From NCBI GenBank assembly GCA_025358455.1, contig JANYJP010000054.1, forward strand, positions 1-41,144: DNA of 41,144 bases. The letters run 5' to 3'. Source of the DNA: Bacteroidales bacterium (lineage in GTDB: Bacteria > Bacteroidota > Bacteroidia > Bacteroidales > VadinHA17). The stretch's first letter is position 1. Every line of letters starts with the position of its first letter. The notes beneath the pieces were generated by a model that was not told where the DNA came from, did no database searches, and saw only the letters and a program-made list of their open reading frames with translations. Below are positions 24,420-33,455 of this stretch, one piece after another. A program made the translations under genes and the position numbers.

Positions 24420-25610
24420 TTAAGCGAGAAAATCCGCTGGTACATTAATCAGTCTAGAAATATCTGATATTTTTTCCCTGATGTTGAAGTTTTTAGTACA
24501 GTTTACCTGACAGACATTACAATCTTTGCAAGGGTTATCATTTGTACCAAGTTCGCCAAGAAGAGAATAAGCCATTCGCGTATTTGAATAACCATAAGCA
24601 TACATATAAGCTCTCATCAGATCGGGAACGGGAAGTTTTTTTGAACATAACTGAAGGCATTTGGTGCATCCTGTGCAATATAAACCGGTTTCAGCACAGG
24701 CAAGAATCAGATCTTTCTTCTCAGCATCCGAAATGGAAATGTCGGAAAGCAATTTCATATTAAGATCAAGCTGATCAAAGTCAGTCATTCCCGGAATTGT
24801 TGTGGCAACATCAGTGTTTGACAATACCCATTTAAGTGCCGCTGTGGAATTGATTGGTTTGGTCTTTTCTTTATCAAGGAATCCTCCTCCCGCCATAGTC
24901 TTCATTGCAACAATGCCAATACCCGCCTGACTTGCCTTTTTAATGGCGCTGTTCATTTCATTGACATATGTCTGTTTAAAATTGTAGGATGTAAGAATTA
25001 CATCAAAAATATTTAATCCGGCTGCAGCATCAATAACCACAGGTTCATTAGCATGGGTTGAAAACCCAATGAATTTCACCTTACCGTCTTTTTTAAGTTT
25101 TTTTACTGTATCAATTATCGGTTTATATTCAAACATCTCAGGGTTCCTGATATCATGAATATAGAGAATATCAACATAATCCATTTTTAGCCGGGTCAAA
25201 CTTGTATTGAATTTAGCAAGAAAATCCCCGGCAGTTGTCAGGTCTGAAGGCTTGCCATCGCTGTCCACACCCGCAGGTTTTACTTTTGTTGCCAGATAGA
25301 ATGAATTTCTTGGATAATCTTTAAGAAGATTCCCCAGCATTATTTCATTATTGCCATTCTGGTACCCATTGGCTGTATCGAAAAGTTTAATTCCCTTTTC
25401 ATATGCAGCTTTGCAGAGGTTCGGATTATCGGCTCTCATGACTCCGAAACTTATAACGGGCACATTCATTCCCGTTCTGCCCAGAGTTCGTGTAATAAAA
25501 TTTTGCTGAGGTTCCGATACTGCTGATACTAATGAAGGAGAAAGAGCAACAATTCCTGCGGCACCTGTTATTCCAGTTCTGAGAAAGGCTCTTCTGTTTA
25601 CATTTTTCAT
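24420..25610 (-). CDS. Tat-exported aldo/keto reductase with two ferredoxin-type Fe-S motifs
   Basis: A 396-aa fusion. The N-terminus has a twin-arginine signal (NRRAFLRTGITGAAG, R6-R7), so the protein is exported folded with cofactor. Residues about 38-290 form the aldo/keto reductase barrel; the tetrad is D78, Y83, K109 and H152. The C-terminus carries two CX2CX2CX3C motifs (C312, C315, C318, C322 and C361, C364, C367, C371), the ligand set for two [4Fe-4S] clusters. Electrons could thus pass between a bound nicotinamide and the clusters. The gene starts 10 bases after the MBL-fold gene, so the pair is an operon. The substrate is unknown. Confidence 0.85.
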   Translation of the reverse strand: MKNVNRRAFLRTGITGAAGIVALSPSLVSAVSEPQQNFITRTLGRTGMNVPVISFGVMRADNPNLCKAAYEKGIKLFDTANGYQNGNNEIMLGNLLKDYPRNSFYLATKVKPAGVDSDGKPSDLTTAGDFLAKFNTSLTRLKMDYVDILYIHDIRNPEMFEYKPIIDTVKKLKKDGKVKFIGFSTHANEPVVIDAAAGLNIFDVILTSYNFKQTYVNEMNSAIKKASQAGIGIVAMKTMAGGGFLDKEKTKPINSTAALKWVLSNTDVATTIPGMTDFDQLDLNMKLLSDISISDAEKKDLILACAETGLYCTGCTKCLQLCSKKLPVPDLMRAYMYAYGYSNTRMAYSLLGELGTNDNPCKDCNVCQVNCTKNFNIREKISDISRLINVPADFLA

Positions 25611-25620
25611 AAATATTCTT

Positions 25621-26373
25621 TTATTTTAAATTTCTTATTCTTACATCAATCCCGGAATCTTTAAGAAGTTTCAAAATCTCACCGGTATTGGTTTCACCAA
25701 AATGGTATGGGTAAAGAATTTTCGGTTTGAATGCCAGCGCTGCATCTGCAACCATTTCCGGGGTCATAGTATAGGGAAGGTTCATTGGCAGAAATGCTAC
25801 ATCAATATTTTTAAGAGCTTTCATTTCAGGTGTATTTTCAGTATCGCCGGCTATATAAAATTTCTTTCCTCCTATTGTAAGAATATACCCCAGCCCCGCT
25901 CCTTTCGGATGATAAGGTTGGCCAGGTGCACGTTCATTAACAATATTGTAAGCAGGTACGCCTTCAATTATAATGTTGTTTATCTCCTGCCGGTCGCCAG
26001 CCGTCATAACCATTGCCCAGGGAACTTTAACGGAAGAGTTTTGATTGCAAAATACAAGTGTCCCCTGCTTTCTGATGCTATCTATCAGATTAACATCAAG
26101 ATGATCACCATGTTCATGAGTAACAAGGATAATATCTGCTTTCGGAAGAAAATCATAACTCCCTGAACTGCGGACCGGATCAATATAAATGACAAAGCCA
26201 TTTACTTTAAACATAAGAGATCCATGTCCGATAAAATGCATTTCAACGATTCCTGCAGAGGTATTAACCTTATCATAAGCAGGAGGTTCCTGAGAATATA
26301 CCGGAATGGCCATTACAATAATAATTAAGATTAGTAAAATTTTATAAACTCCAGTCAGATTATGTTTGTCCAT
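25621..26373 (-). CDS. Exported MBL-fold metal-dependent hydrolase (UlaG-like)
   Basis: A 250-aa protein with a signal peptide (hydrophobic core residues 11-26, cleavage near VYSQ). The metallo-beta-lactamase motif THEHGDH spans residues 85-91; later ligands are GDTENT (Asp) and YPYHFGETN (His). The short form with IGHGSLMF and YIDP near the N-terminus fits the UlaG/L-ascorbate-6-phosphate lactonase-like branch, often annotated only as MBL-fold hydrolase. It is the first gene of the minus-strand pair with the aldo/keto reductase, 10 bases apart. The periplasmic location argues against a phosphorylated substrate; the actual one is unknown. Confidence 0.82.
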   Translation of the reverse strand: MDKHNLTGVYKILLILIIIVMAIPVYSQEPPAYDKVNTSAGIVEMHFIGHGSLMFKVNGFVIYIDPVRSSGSYDFLPKADIILVTHEHGDHLDVNLIDSIRKQGTLVFCNQNSSVKVPWAMVMTAGDRQEINNIIIEGVPAYNIVNERAPGQPYHPKGAGLGYILTIGGKKFYIAGDTENTPEMKALKNIDVAFLPMNLPYTMTPEMVADAALAFKPKILYPYHFGETNTGEILKLLKDSGIDVRIRNLK

Positions 26374-26609
26374 ATCAATAGTTTTTAGAAATTCACAATT
26401 TACAAATATACATTCTTACATTTGGTTTTAAGGAGAAGCCATAGCAAATTCTGATATTAACAAGCCTATAACGCTTTGCTCATAAACCTGACAGTGGAAA
26501 TACTAAGTTAAAATTTTATTCAAATTAATTATAGGTACATTAGTTATATATTGAATTTTTAATAACTTGCCATCAGAATTTAGGTGATAGTGTTAATGAA
26601 TTAATATTG

Positions 26610-29600
26610 ATGCGTTTAGGGAAAGATAAACGGACTTTCTTTTTGGCAGTTTTTCTGCTTTTATCAGCATCATCCAGTGGACAGGCAGGAAAAAGTTTCA
26701 AATACCAGTTTGATGGTAATTTGCAGACGATTAATGTCATAACCGGAACCCGATCCCTGATCGTAAACTACTCAATAACAGAAGTTAAGATCGAGAATAT
26801 TGTTATTAAGAATGGCACCTTTTACCATGTAACAATTCCGGGTCATATCCCTACTTCACTTCCGGGAAAACCTGAATTTCCTGTATTTAGCCGTCTGATA
26901 ACAATTCCTGAAGGATCAGGATATAAAATAAAGATCAGTGAAGTCCGGTCATCAAGAATTAACCCTTCCGGAAAAAAAATTGAGGGAATACTATACCCGG
27001 TACAGGAGGGTGAAACAAAAAACACCTTGCAGCAAAAACCTGATTTTCAAATTGATAAAGCTTTGTATGCTTCAAGAGGATTTATTACTTCCGATACCGT
27101 AAGTATTGAACCATTGGGCAAAGTAAGAAACAATAACATCGCAAACCTTATCATTTCGCCGGTACGTTATAATCCACATTCAAATATTATCGAAGTTATT
27201 ACCTCGATGAAGGTTGAGATAAGCTTCTCATCATCAGCAGGTATTACTGTAAAATCACTTTTACCGGAATCGGCATCTTTCAACGAATCACTCATAAAAG
27301 GGGTTATTAATTACAATTCAAAAGAGGTTATACCAGGATATACTGATCAACCGGTCAAAATGGTAATCATCACAGATATTGCATTTAAAAAGCAGATTGA
27401 ACCTTTTTTGAGGTGGAAGACACAGAAAGGCTTTAAGATTAAAGTCCTTTACAGAGGTACAGAATATGCAGGTAACAGTTATACCCAACTAAAAGATACA
27501 CTTGCAAAGATTTACAGAGCTTCGTCTGTGAATGATCCTCCTCCTGAATACCTTCTGATCGTCGGAGACGTAAGCAGGGTGCCCTATTATGGCTCTGACA
27601 ATGTAACCGATATGTATTATGGCGAATTTGACGGTAACGGTGACTATATACCTGAGATGTTTATAGGAAGGCTTCCGGTGGCCGATACCTCTGAATTAAA
27701 ATCAGTTGTTAACAAAATTATCCAGTATGAAAAGTTTGAATTTGCTGATACAAATAAATTCCACACCCCGGCAATTGCATCTGCCGGGTACGATGCCGGA
27801 TATTCCAGTTATATGAATGGCCAGGTAAAATATGCAATTTCAAATTACCTGACCGCAGAAAACAATATTGATGAGCATCATTTTTATTATCCTGAGTCAG
27901 AAAATGTTAAGGATTCAATAATTAAACTGATAAATAAAGGGGTCTCGTTTATAAATTATACTGGTCATGGCGATGTAACAGGTTGGTTGCACTTAAATAT
28001 AAAGTCGGTGGATATTCCTTCTTTTACAAATAAGAATATGTATCCATTTGTAATAAGTAACGCCTGTAGAACTGCAAATTATAGCATACCTGGCTCATTT
28101 GGCAACAGGATGGTTGTTACAGCTGATAAGGGGGCTATTGGGTATATCGGATGTTCAAATGATTCATACTGGGATGAAGATTATTACTGGGCAGTCGGAC
28201 CAGGAACAATAACCGGAAATCCAACCTATTCAGGAAAAGGGTCAGGGGCTTATGACCGGCTATTTCACTCTCATGGGGAATCTCCTTCCGATTGGTATTT
28301 CACTATGGGACAAATCAATTATGCCGGTAATCTTGCGGTAAGTGCAAGCACATCAACCCGGAAAAAGTATTATTGGGAAACATATAATCTGGTAGGAGAC
28401 CCGAGTGTCATTCCTATTATCGGAAAACCAGGTTTATTCAATATCTCATTACCTGATACTCTTCCCAATGAATTAAAATCTTTATCTCTTAATATCCCTC
28501 CTTTTGCATATATTGCTATATCTCATTTTGATACTCTTTGGGATGCTTCATACGCAAGCGCATCAGGATCAGTGGTACTTAATATGCCTGGACTATCAAA
28601 TGATTCATGTCTTGTTGTGATAACAGGACAGAACAAATGTCCTGTTATAAAAACAATACATCTTGCAGATACTAAAAGAGAGTATTTAAATCTCACTTCA
28701 TCCGGAATTATTGATACCGGGGGTAACAATAACAGCCGGGCTGATTACGGCGAACACATTTACCTTAAACTTGACGTAAGCAATCTTGGTCTTTCAGATG
28801 CCCATAATGTTTACGCTAAAATATCTTCAACATCAGAATGGATAAAAATTATCAATGATTCAGCATTTATAGGAACTCTGCCATCAAAGTCAAATATCAT
28901 TCTTTCAGACAAGCTTGGTATTACAGTTTCAAAAAATGCCCCGGATATGAAAACTGCTACAGTAAATCTTGTTTTAAAAGACGATACTTCAGAAAAACAA
29001 TACAAAATTGATATCCTCTTACATTCACCGGATTTACAGATAGTCAGTTTTACAATAGATGATACTAAACTTGGAAACGGGGATCTTGTTGCAGACCCGG
29101 GAGAAACACTTAATCTTGTTTTCAAGGTAAATAATTATGGATCGAGCGATATCTCAGGACAGTTCAACGTCACTAGTCCTCCAAATGGGATAACTATCCT
29201 TCAACCTAGTATAAAATCAGGAGTGCTGAAATTCGGGGAAACAACCGATATCCCAATTACTGTAAAATTATCTGAGACAGTAGCTTCCGGAAGTTCTATT
29301 ACACTCTCGGCATTCTTAAATTGTGATCAATTCCTTGTAAATAAAGACTTTTCCTTCAGGGTCGGCAGAATAAGGGAAAGTTTTGAAGCATTGTCCTTCA
29401 ATGTTTTTCCCTGGATAAATATTAGTACTATACCATGGACCGTGACCAGTTCATATTCATACGAAGGGAGTGTATCTGCAAAGTCAGGTGCAATTTCACA
29501 TAATGGAAGTTCATCGCTTGTTCTCAGGACAACATATTCTGAAGCAGATTCTATTAAATTCTCGTACAAAGTTTCATCTGAGGCAAATTATGATTTTCTT

Positions 29601-30383
29601 GCTTTTAAACTTAACGGAGTCGAAATCTTAAAAAAATCAGGTGAGGTTCCATGGTCAAGAATAGCTATTCCCGTTCCTGCGGGACTGAATAAAATGGAAT
29701 GGGTCTACAAAAAGGACCAGTCGGTTACAGCCGGAGCAGACTGTGCATGGATAGACATGATTGACTTTGCGGTAACAGGTTCTGTAAATTATATTCGGAA
29801 GGACCTCGTTGTTTCTAAAATAGTATCGCCGGTTCAGAAGGATAAATATGGATTGGAAACAATAACAGTAAACGTCCTTAATATCGGAAGAGACACCCTG
29901 AAAGGTTTTAATCTGGCGTATATTATAAACGATCAGTTTCCTGCTAAAAAACAATTCTTTGAAAATCAGGTTATCCCTGAAGGCGATACTGTAACTGTAT
30001 CATTTAAATTGATACCTGATCTTAAAAAATACGGAATTTATAAGATAGTTGCATACGGGTTTAACAATAATGATGATTATATTAACAACGATACAGCACA
30101 CGTCAGTATTGAAAATACAATGATTGCTGATATATTAAGTGTATTCCCAAATCCGATAAAGGACCAATTTACAATTTTTATCAATAGCCAGGCAAAAGAT
30201 GTAGTTCGGATAACCATAACAGGAGTTTCGGGGGTTAAATTATATGAAATTGAGAAAGAGATACTAAGTGGAAAGAATCAGGTAATTATTTCTGATGCAA
30301 AACTGCTTCCCGGTCTATATTATCTGAATATCCACGGGGCAACAATTAATAATAGTGTTCCAATTATGAAGATCAATAAATAG
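26610..30383 (+). CDS. Gingipain-like cysteine protease (peptidase family C25) with type IX secretion signal
   Basis: A 1257-aa exported protease. After the signal peptide (residues 1 to about 26) comes a C25 propeptide-like region (about 35-235), then the catalytic domain (about 245-605). The catalytic His is H453 in YTGHGDVTGW and the Cys is C486 in SNACRTANY; the 33-residue spacing equals that of RgpB as I recall it. A long beta-rich region follows, with CARDB-like segments (VSNLGLSDAHNVY, VNNYGSSDISG, VNVLNIGRDTLKG). The final ~80 residues (VFPNPIKDQFTIFI to KINK) are a type A sorting domain, so the protein should cross the outer membrane by T9SS. Start is ATG 26610, one codon after an in-frame TTG. 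Substrate specificity is unknown. Confidence 0.92.
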   Translation: MRLGKDKRTFFLAVFLLLSASSSGQAGKSFKYQFDGNLQTINVITGTRSLIVNYSITEVKIENIVIKNGTFYHVTIPGHIPTSLPGKPEFPVFSRLITIPEGSGYKIKISEVRSSRINPSGKKIEGILYPVQEGETKNTLQQKPDFQIDKALYASRGFITSDTVSIEPLGKVRNNNIANLIISPVRYNPHSNIIEVITSMKVEISFSSSAGITVKSLLPESASFNESLIKGVINYNSKEVIPGYTDQPVKMVIITDIAFKKQIEPFLRWKTQKGFKIKVLYRGTEYAGNSYTQLKDTLAKIYRASSVNDPPPEYLLIVGDVSRVPYYGSDNVTDMYYGEFDGNGDYIPEMFIGRLPVADTSELKSVVNKIIQYEKFEFADTNKFHTPAIASAGYDAGYSSYMNGQVKYAISNYLTAENNIDEHHFYYPESENVKDSIIKLINKGVSFINYTGHGDVTGWLHLNIKSVDIPSFTNKNMYPFVISNACRTANYSIPGSFGNRMVVTADKGAIGYIGCSNDSYWDEDYYWAVGPGTITGNPTYSGKGSGAYDRLFHSHGESPSDWYFTMGQINYAGNLAVSASTSTRKKYYWETYNLVGDPSVIPIIGKPGLFNISLPDTLPNELKSLSLNIPPFAYIAISHFDTLWDASYASASGSVVLNMPGLSNDSCLVVITGQNKCPVIKTIHLADTKREYLNLTSSGIIDTGGNNNSRADYGEHIYLKLDVSNLGLSDAHNVYAKISSTSEWIKIINDSAFIGTLPSKSNIILSDKLGITVSKNAPDMKTATVNLVLKDDTSEKQYKIDILLHSPDLQIVSFTIDDTKLGNGDLVADPGETLNLVFKVNNYGSSDISGQFNVTSPPNGITILQPSIKSGVLKFGETTDIPITVKLSETVASGSSITLSAFLNCDQFLVNKDFSFRVGRIRESFEALSFNVFPWINISTIPWTVTSSYSYEGSVSAKSGAISHNGSSSLVLRTTYSEADSIKFSYKVSSEANYDFLAFKLNGVEILKKSGEVPWSRIAIPVPAGLNKMEWVYKKDQSVTAGADCAWIDMIDFAVTGSVNYIRKDLVVSKIVSPVQKDKYGLETITVNVLNIGRDTLKGFNLAYIINDQFPAKKQFFENQVIPEGDTVTVSFKLIPDLKKYGIYKIVAYGFNNNDDYINNDTAHVSIENTMIADILSVFPNPIKDQFTIFINSQAKDVVRITITGVSGVKLYEIEKEILSGKNQVIISDAKLLPGLYYLNIHGATINNSVPIMKINK

Positions 30384-30415
30384 TATACATTCAAAACATT
30401 TTAATCCTTGATTTT

Positions 30416-31024
30416 ATGACTTCAGAAATAGTGCCGACACGGAATATTGCTTTCGATTTGTTTAAAAAGTATAATAAATCAGAGAGTCTTTTAAAACATG
30501 CGCTTTCAGTTGAAGGTGTTATGAGATATATGGCAAAAAAGGCCGGCGAAGATGAAGATAAATGGGGTATTGTCGGTCTGATTCATGACCTTGATTATGA
30601 GATGTATCCCGCACAGCATTGCACTATGACTGAAAAGATTTTAAAGGAGAACAACTGGCCGCAGGAGTACATACGTGCAGTTTTGAGTCATGGCTGGGGT
30701 CTGGCTTCTGATATTGAGCCGTTAACTTTAATGGAAAAAACAATTTATGCAATTGATGAACTTACCGGTCTTGTTGCCACAAGTGCACTAGTCAGGCCTT
30801 CAAAAAGTGTAATGGATATGGAGGCCAGATCAGTTAAAAAGAAATGGAACGATAAGAAATTTGCAGCAGGTGTTGACCGTTCAGTTATTGAGAAAGGAGC
30901 TGTGATGCTGGGTTTAAGTATCGACGAACTGATTACTGATTGCATTATGGGAATGAGGGATGTTGCACAGGATATTGGATTGCAGGGCATTAGCCCCACT
31001 TTAGGGGGGGGGGGCAAAACATAG
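30416..31024 (+). CDS. HD-domain protein with a homopolymer-modified C-terminus
   Basis: A 202-aa cytoplasmic protein of the HD phosphohydrolase-like superfamily. Metal ligands are visible as H28 (LLKHALSVEG), the HD doublet H57-D58 in GLIHDLDYE, the following H68 and H93 (VLSHGWG). Proteins of this size are often called HDIG-domain hydrolases; the substrate is unknown. The last residues, SPTLGGGGKT, are encoded by a palindromic stretch containing an 11-G run (31004-31014), so the native C-terminus could differ if the run length varies or is misread. It starts 32 bases after the protease stop and could share its transcript. Confidence 0.85.
   Translation: MTSEIVPTRNIAFDLFKKYNKSESLLKHALSVEGVMRYMAKKAGEDEDKWGIVGLIHDLDYEMYPAQHCTMTEKILKENNWPQEYIRAVLSHGWGLASDIEPLTLMEKTIYAIDELTGLVATSALVRPSKSVMDMEARSVKKKWNDKKFAAGVDRSVIEKGAVMLGLSIDELITDCIMGMRDVAQDIGLQGISPTLGGGGKT
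30993..31015. repeat. G11 tract within a GCCCC/GGGGC palindrome at the end of the HD gene
   Basis: GCCCC at 30993-30997 can pair with several registers of the 11-G run at 31004-31014 across ACTTTA. CCCC-TTTA-GGGG palindromes are common between genes in Bacteroidota, from memory. Here one overlaps the last codons of a gene. Gain or loss of one G would shift the frame and move the stop downstream. Confidence 0.7.
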
Positions 31025-31028
31025 GGGC

Positions 31029-31060
31029 AAAAAAACCGGATCAATCGACCCGGCTTTTTA
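31029..31060. terminator. Bidirectional terminator between HD and DUF1080 genes
   Basis: An A-run plus CCGG (31029-31038) pairs with CCGG plus a T-run (31050-31059), with one bulged C. The A-tract before and T-tract after suit termination in both directions, and it lies between convergent stops at 31024 and 31080. Confidence 0.7.
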
Positions 31061-31079
31061 AAAATCATTCAGAGTATGG

Positions 31080-31802
31080 TTAAAGAATTTTAAGTTTAAT
31101 ATTTCTGAACCATACATCATTGCCATGGTCCTGAAGACCAATATAACCTTCTTTAGCTGTATTGAGAAACATCGGCCAATCTTTGAATTTTGATGCGGAA
31201 ACCATTTTTTTCCATGCATCTGTCCAGAGGTGAAACTCAACTACATTAGCACCATTTGAAGAGAATACTACTGTTCCCTGGTATACGAGTATATGAACAT
31301 GGTTCCATTCACCTGCAGGTTTAGTATTTTGTGGTTTAGCAGGTATAAGATCGTAGAGTGACCCTGCCATGCGGTTACCATCAACACCAAGCTTGGCATC
31401 AGGATGTTTGTCATTGTCCAGTATCTGCATTTCCGGAGCCGATTCGTAAATAGGTACACTGTCTATCTCTTGTGCAAGAATAAAAATACCACTGTTTCCT
31501 CCTTCGGATATTTTCCATTCAAGGTCCAGTTCGAAGTTGCTTAATTTCTTGTCGTAGATAAGATCACCACCGCTTCCTGCTTCACCGTTTCCGGATGCAA
31601 TACAATGGAGAGTACCATCAACGACTTCCCATCCTGATTCAGGAAAAGTTTTTTTGTCATAACCGCGCCATCCTGCAGATGTTTTACCATCAAAAATAGA
31701 GACAAAACCGTCATCTTTGGCTTTGGTGTTTCCTCCTGATCCGCAAGATGTCACGAGTCCCATAACCAGAACTCCCGATAAAATAATGTTAAAAAGCTTC
31801 AT
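31080..31802 (-). CDS. DUF1080 / 3-keto-disaccharide hydrolase-family lipoprotein
   Basis: A 240-aa lipoprotein: signal MKLFNIILSGVLVMGLVTSC with acceptor Cys at residue 20. The mature protein is one DUF1080 (PF06439) jelly-roll domain with FVSIFDGKTSAGWRGYDKK, GGDLIYDKKLSNFELDLEWKIS, GGNSGIFI, EMQILDND and the end GYIGLQDHGNDVWFRNIKLK. Members are described as 3-keto-disaccharide hydrolases or 3-keto-glucoside lyases that split glycosides already oxidised at C3. It follows a Gfo/Idh/MocA oxidoreductase gene on the same strand, with a hairpin in the 60-base gap. The lipid anchor places it in the cell envelope. Its sister at 33456-34244 is not lipidated. Confidence 0.88.
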   Translation of the reverse strand: MKLFNIILSGVLVMGLVTSCGSGGNTKAKDDGFVSIFDGKTSAGWRGYDKKTFPESGWEVVDGTLHCIASGNGEAGSGGDLIYDKKLSNFELDLEWKISEGGNSGIFILAQEIDSVPIYESAPEMQILDNDKHPDAKLGVDGNRMAGSLYDLIPAKPQNTKPAGEWNHVHILVYQGTVVFSSNGANVVEFHLWTDAWKKMVSASKFKDWPMFLNTAKEGYIGLQDHGNDVWFRNIKLKIL

Positions 31803-31826
31803 AATACTTATTATATTAAAAGTTAA

Positions 31827-31855
31827 AAGTCACAGGTAAAAATTACCTGTGACTT
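31827..31855 (-). terminator. Perfect hairpin between Gfo/Idh/MocA and DUF1080 genes
   Basis: A perfect 13-bp stem (31827-31839 with 31843-31855; arms AAGTCACAGGTAA and TTACCTGTGACTT) closes a 3-base loop. On the minus strand it is followed by TTAACTTTT, so it looks like an intrinsic terminator. It is placed inside an apparent operon, 8 bases after the oxidoreductase stop, and may lower expression of the last gene. Confidence 0.7.
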
Positions 31856-31862
31856 GTTTTAA

Positions 31863-33356
31863 TTATGCAGGCATTTCAGGTAATGTAAAGCCTTTGCGAT
31901 AGGTATGTTTAACCATTTCTGCTGCAAACTCTTTAGCATTCAACTTAATGTCTGGTCTGTCGAATTTTGGATCACCGTCAACAATCTTGAAATTGTCTGA
32001 AATAGTGAGTCGTACAGAATCAGTATCACTGATATTTGTAAATTCCATCTTCTCTCCATTCCATTCGAGTTCTTTATTCAGGCCCTGAAGCCTGACAGCA
32101 AGAACACCCATAACAACCATTTCATTGAAAGGTCCTGCTTCTGAAAAATCAGATTTGGATTTTACTCTGCTCTCTGGTGATTCCTTACAAGCACGTACCC
32201 AGTCCATTTCATGTCCGCCATTCATAGCTTTTTCAACTCGTCTTTCGGTCTTAGGAACAACAGGTTTACGTCCTGATAGTAACCATGGGTTAACGCCATA
32301 GCAACCGCAAATCAGTGTGTCTTTTGTACCATGGAAGAGAACCCCTCCACCAGAATCATTCATATCTTTCCCGGCTGGCCAACCTGCAGGTTTAACTGGT
32401 TGTAATCCACCATCAAACCAGGTTACTTCAACCTGTGGATACTTAATTTTTGCACCTTTAGGAGCAATTCTTTCCGGGAATGTAAGAGTAACCATCTGTG
32501 CATTGGGAGCGCAGTCAGTTAATAACAGGGTTGAACTTCCCTGAGCTTTTATAGGGTATCCCAATTTAAGTGATTTAAAGATAGGATGCATAATATGGCA
32601 AGCCATGTCGCCAAGAGCACCTGTACCAAAATCCCACCAGCCTCTCCAGTTCCAGGGAGTGTAAATGCTGTTGTATGGACGCATCTTTGTCGGGCCGATA
32701 AAAAGATCCCAGTTAAGAGTATCAGGAACCCATTCACCTTTTGGAACATTCAGTCCCTGGGGCCAGATCGGACGGTCAGTAAATGCTTCAACTTTTTTAA
32801 TATCACCGATTTCGCCATTCTGAATCCATTCTATTGTCTGATTTACACCTTCAGCCGATGAACCCTGGTTTCCCATCTGTGTAGCAACTTTATATTTAGC
32901 TGCAAGTTTGGTCAATAACCTTGATTCATAAACAGAGTGTGTCAATGGTTTCTGAACATAAGCATGTTTGCCCATTACGATTGCATTTGAAGCAGCAACG
33001 CAATGAGAATGGTCAGCTGTAGCTACAATAACAGCATCAATTGACTTGCCCATTTCATCATACATCTTACGCCAATCCCAATAAGCTTTTGCATTTGGGT
33101 TTTCAGCAAATACCTTCTTGGCATACCCCCAGTCAACGTCACATAAAGCAACGATGTTTTCTGTAGGTTTAACGTTCTTCAGGTTAGAGTTCCCCATACC
33201 ACCAATACCGATAACAGCGATATTCAGTTTGTCACTTGGAGCCTTGTGACCAAGACCGCTAACAACTGAGCTCGGGAGTATAGTCAGACCTGCAGCAACA
33301 GCACCGGTTGTACCAATAAAGTTCCGGCGTGTAATGTTTTTTGAATTTTCTTTCAT
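31863..33356 (-). CDS. Tat-exported Gfo/Idh/MocA-family oxidoreductase
   Basis: A 497-aa nicotinamide-dependent sugar oxidoreductase. The N-terminus has a twin-arginine signal (ITRRNFIGTTGAVAAG, R10-R11). The Rossmann domain starts at about residue 43 with NIAVIGIGGMGNSN. The family motif EKP is here Q135-K136-P137 (YVQKPLTHSVYESR), as I recall for the exported Bacteroidota/Planctomycetes subgroup. The C-terminal domain contains WNWRGWWDFGTGALGDMACHIMHP, with Asp and His residues near the presumed active site. Flanked on both sides by DUF1080 genes on the same strand, it is the likely enzyme that oxidises a sugar hydroxyl to a keto group before cleavage. Sugar and position of oxidation are inferred. 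Confidence 0.88.
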   Translation of the reverse strand: MKENSKNITRRNFIGTTGAVAAGLTILPSSVVSGLGHKAPSDKLNIAVIGIGGMGNSNLKNVKPTENIVALCDVDWGYAKKVFAENPNAKAYWDWRKMYDEMGKSIDAVIVATADHSHCVAASNAIVMGKHAYVQKPLTHSVYESRLLTKLAAKYKVATQMGNQGSSAEGVNQTIEWIQNGEIGDIKKVEAFTDRPIWPQGLNVPKGEWVPDTLNWDLFIGPTKMRPYNSIYTPWNWRGWWDFGTGALGDMACHIMHPIFKSLKLGYPIKAQGSSTLLLTDCAPNAQMVTLTFPERIAPKGAKIKYPQVEVTWFDGGLQPVKPAGWPAGKDMNDSGGGVLFHGTKDTLICGCYGVNPWLLSGRKPVVPKTERRVEKAMNGGHEMDWVRACKESPESRVKSKSDFSEAGPFNEMVVMGVLAVRLQGLNKELEWNGEKMEFTNISDTDSVRLTISDNFKIVDGDPKFDRPDIKLNAKEFAAEMVKHTYRKGFTLPEMPA

Positions 33357-33455
33357 TGTCAGGTAGATTAAAATTTATTATTGAACGATAAAATTAGTAA
33401 ATTTTTAAATTAGGTCAGGTATATAAATTGCATATTTAAAAACATACATAAAAAT

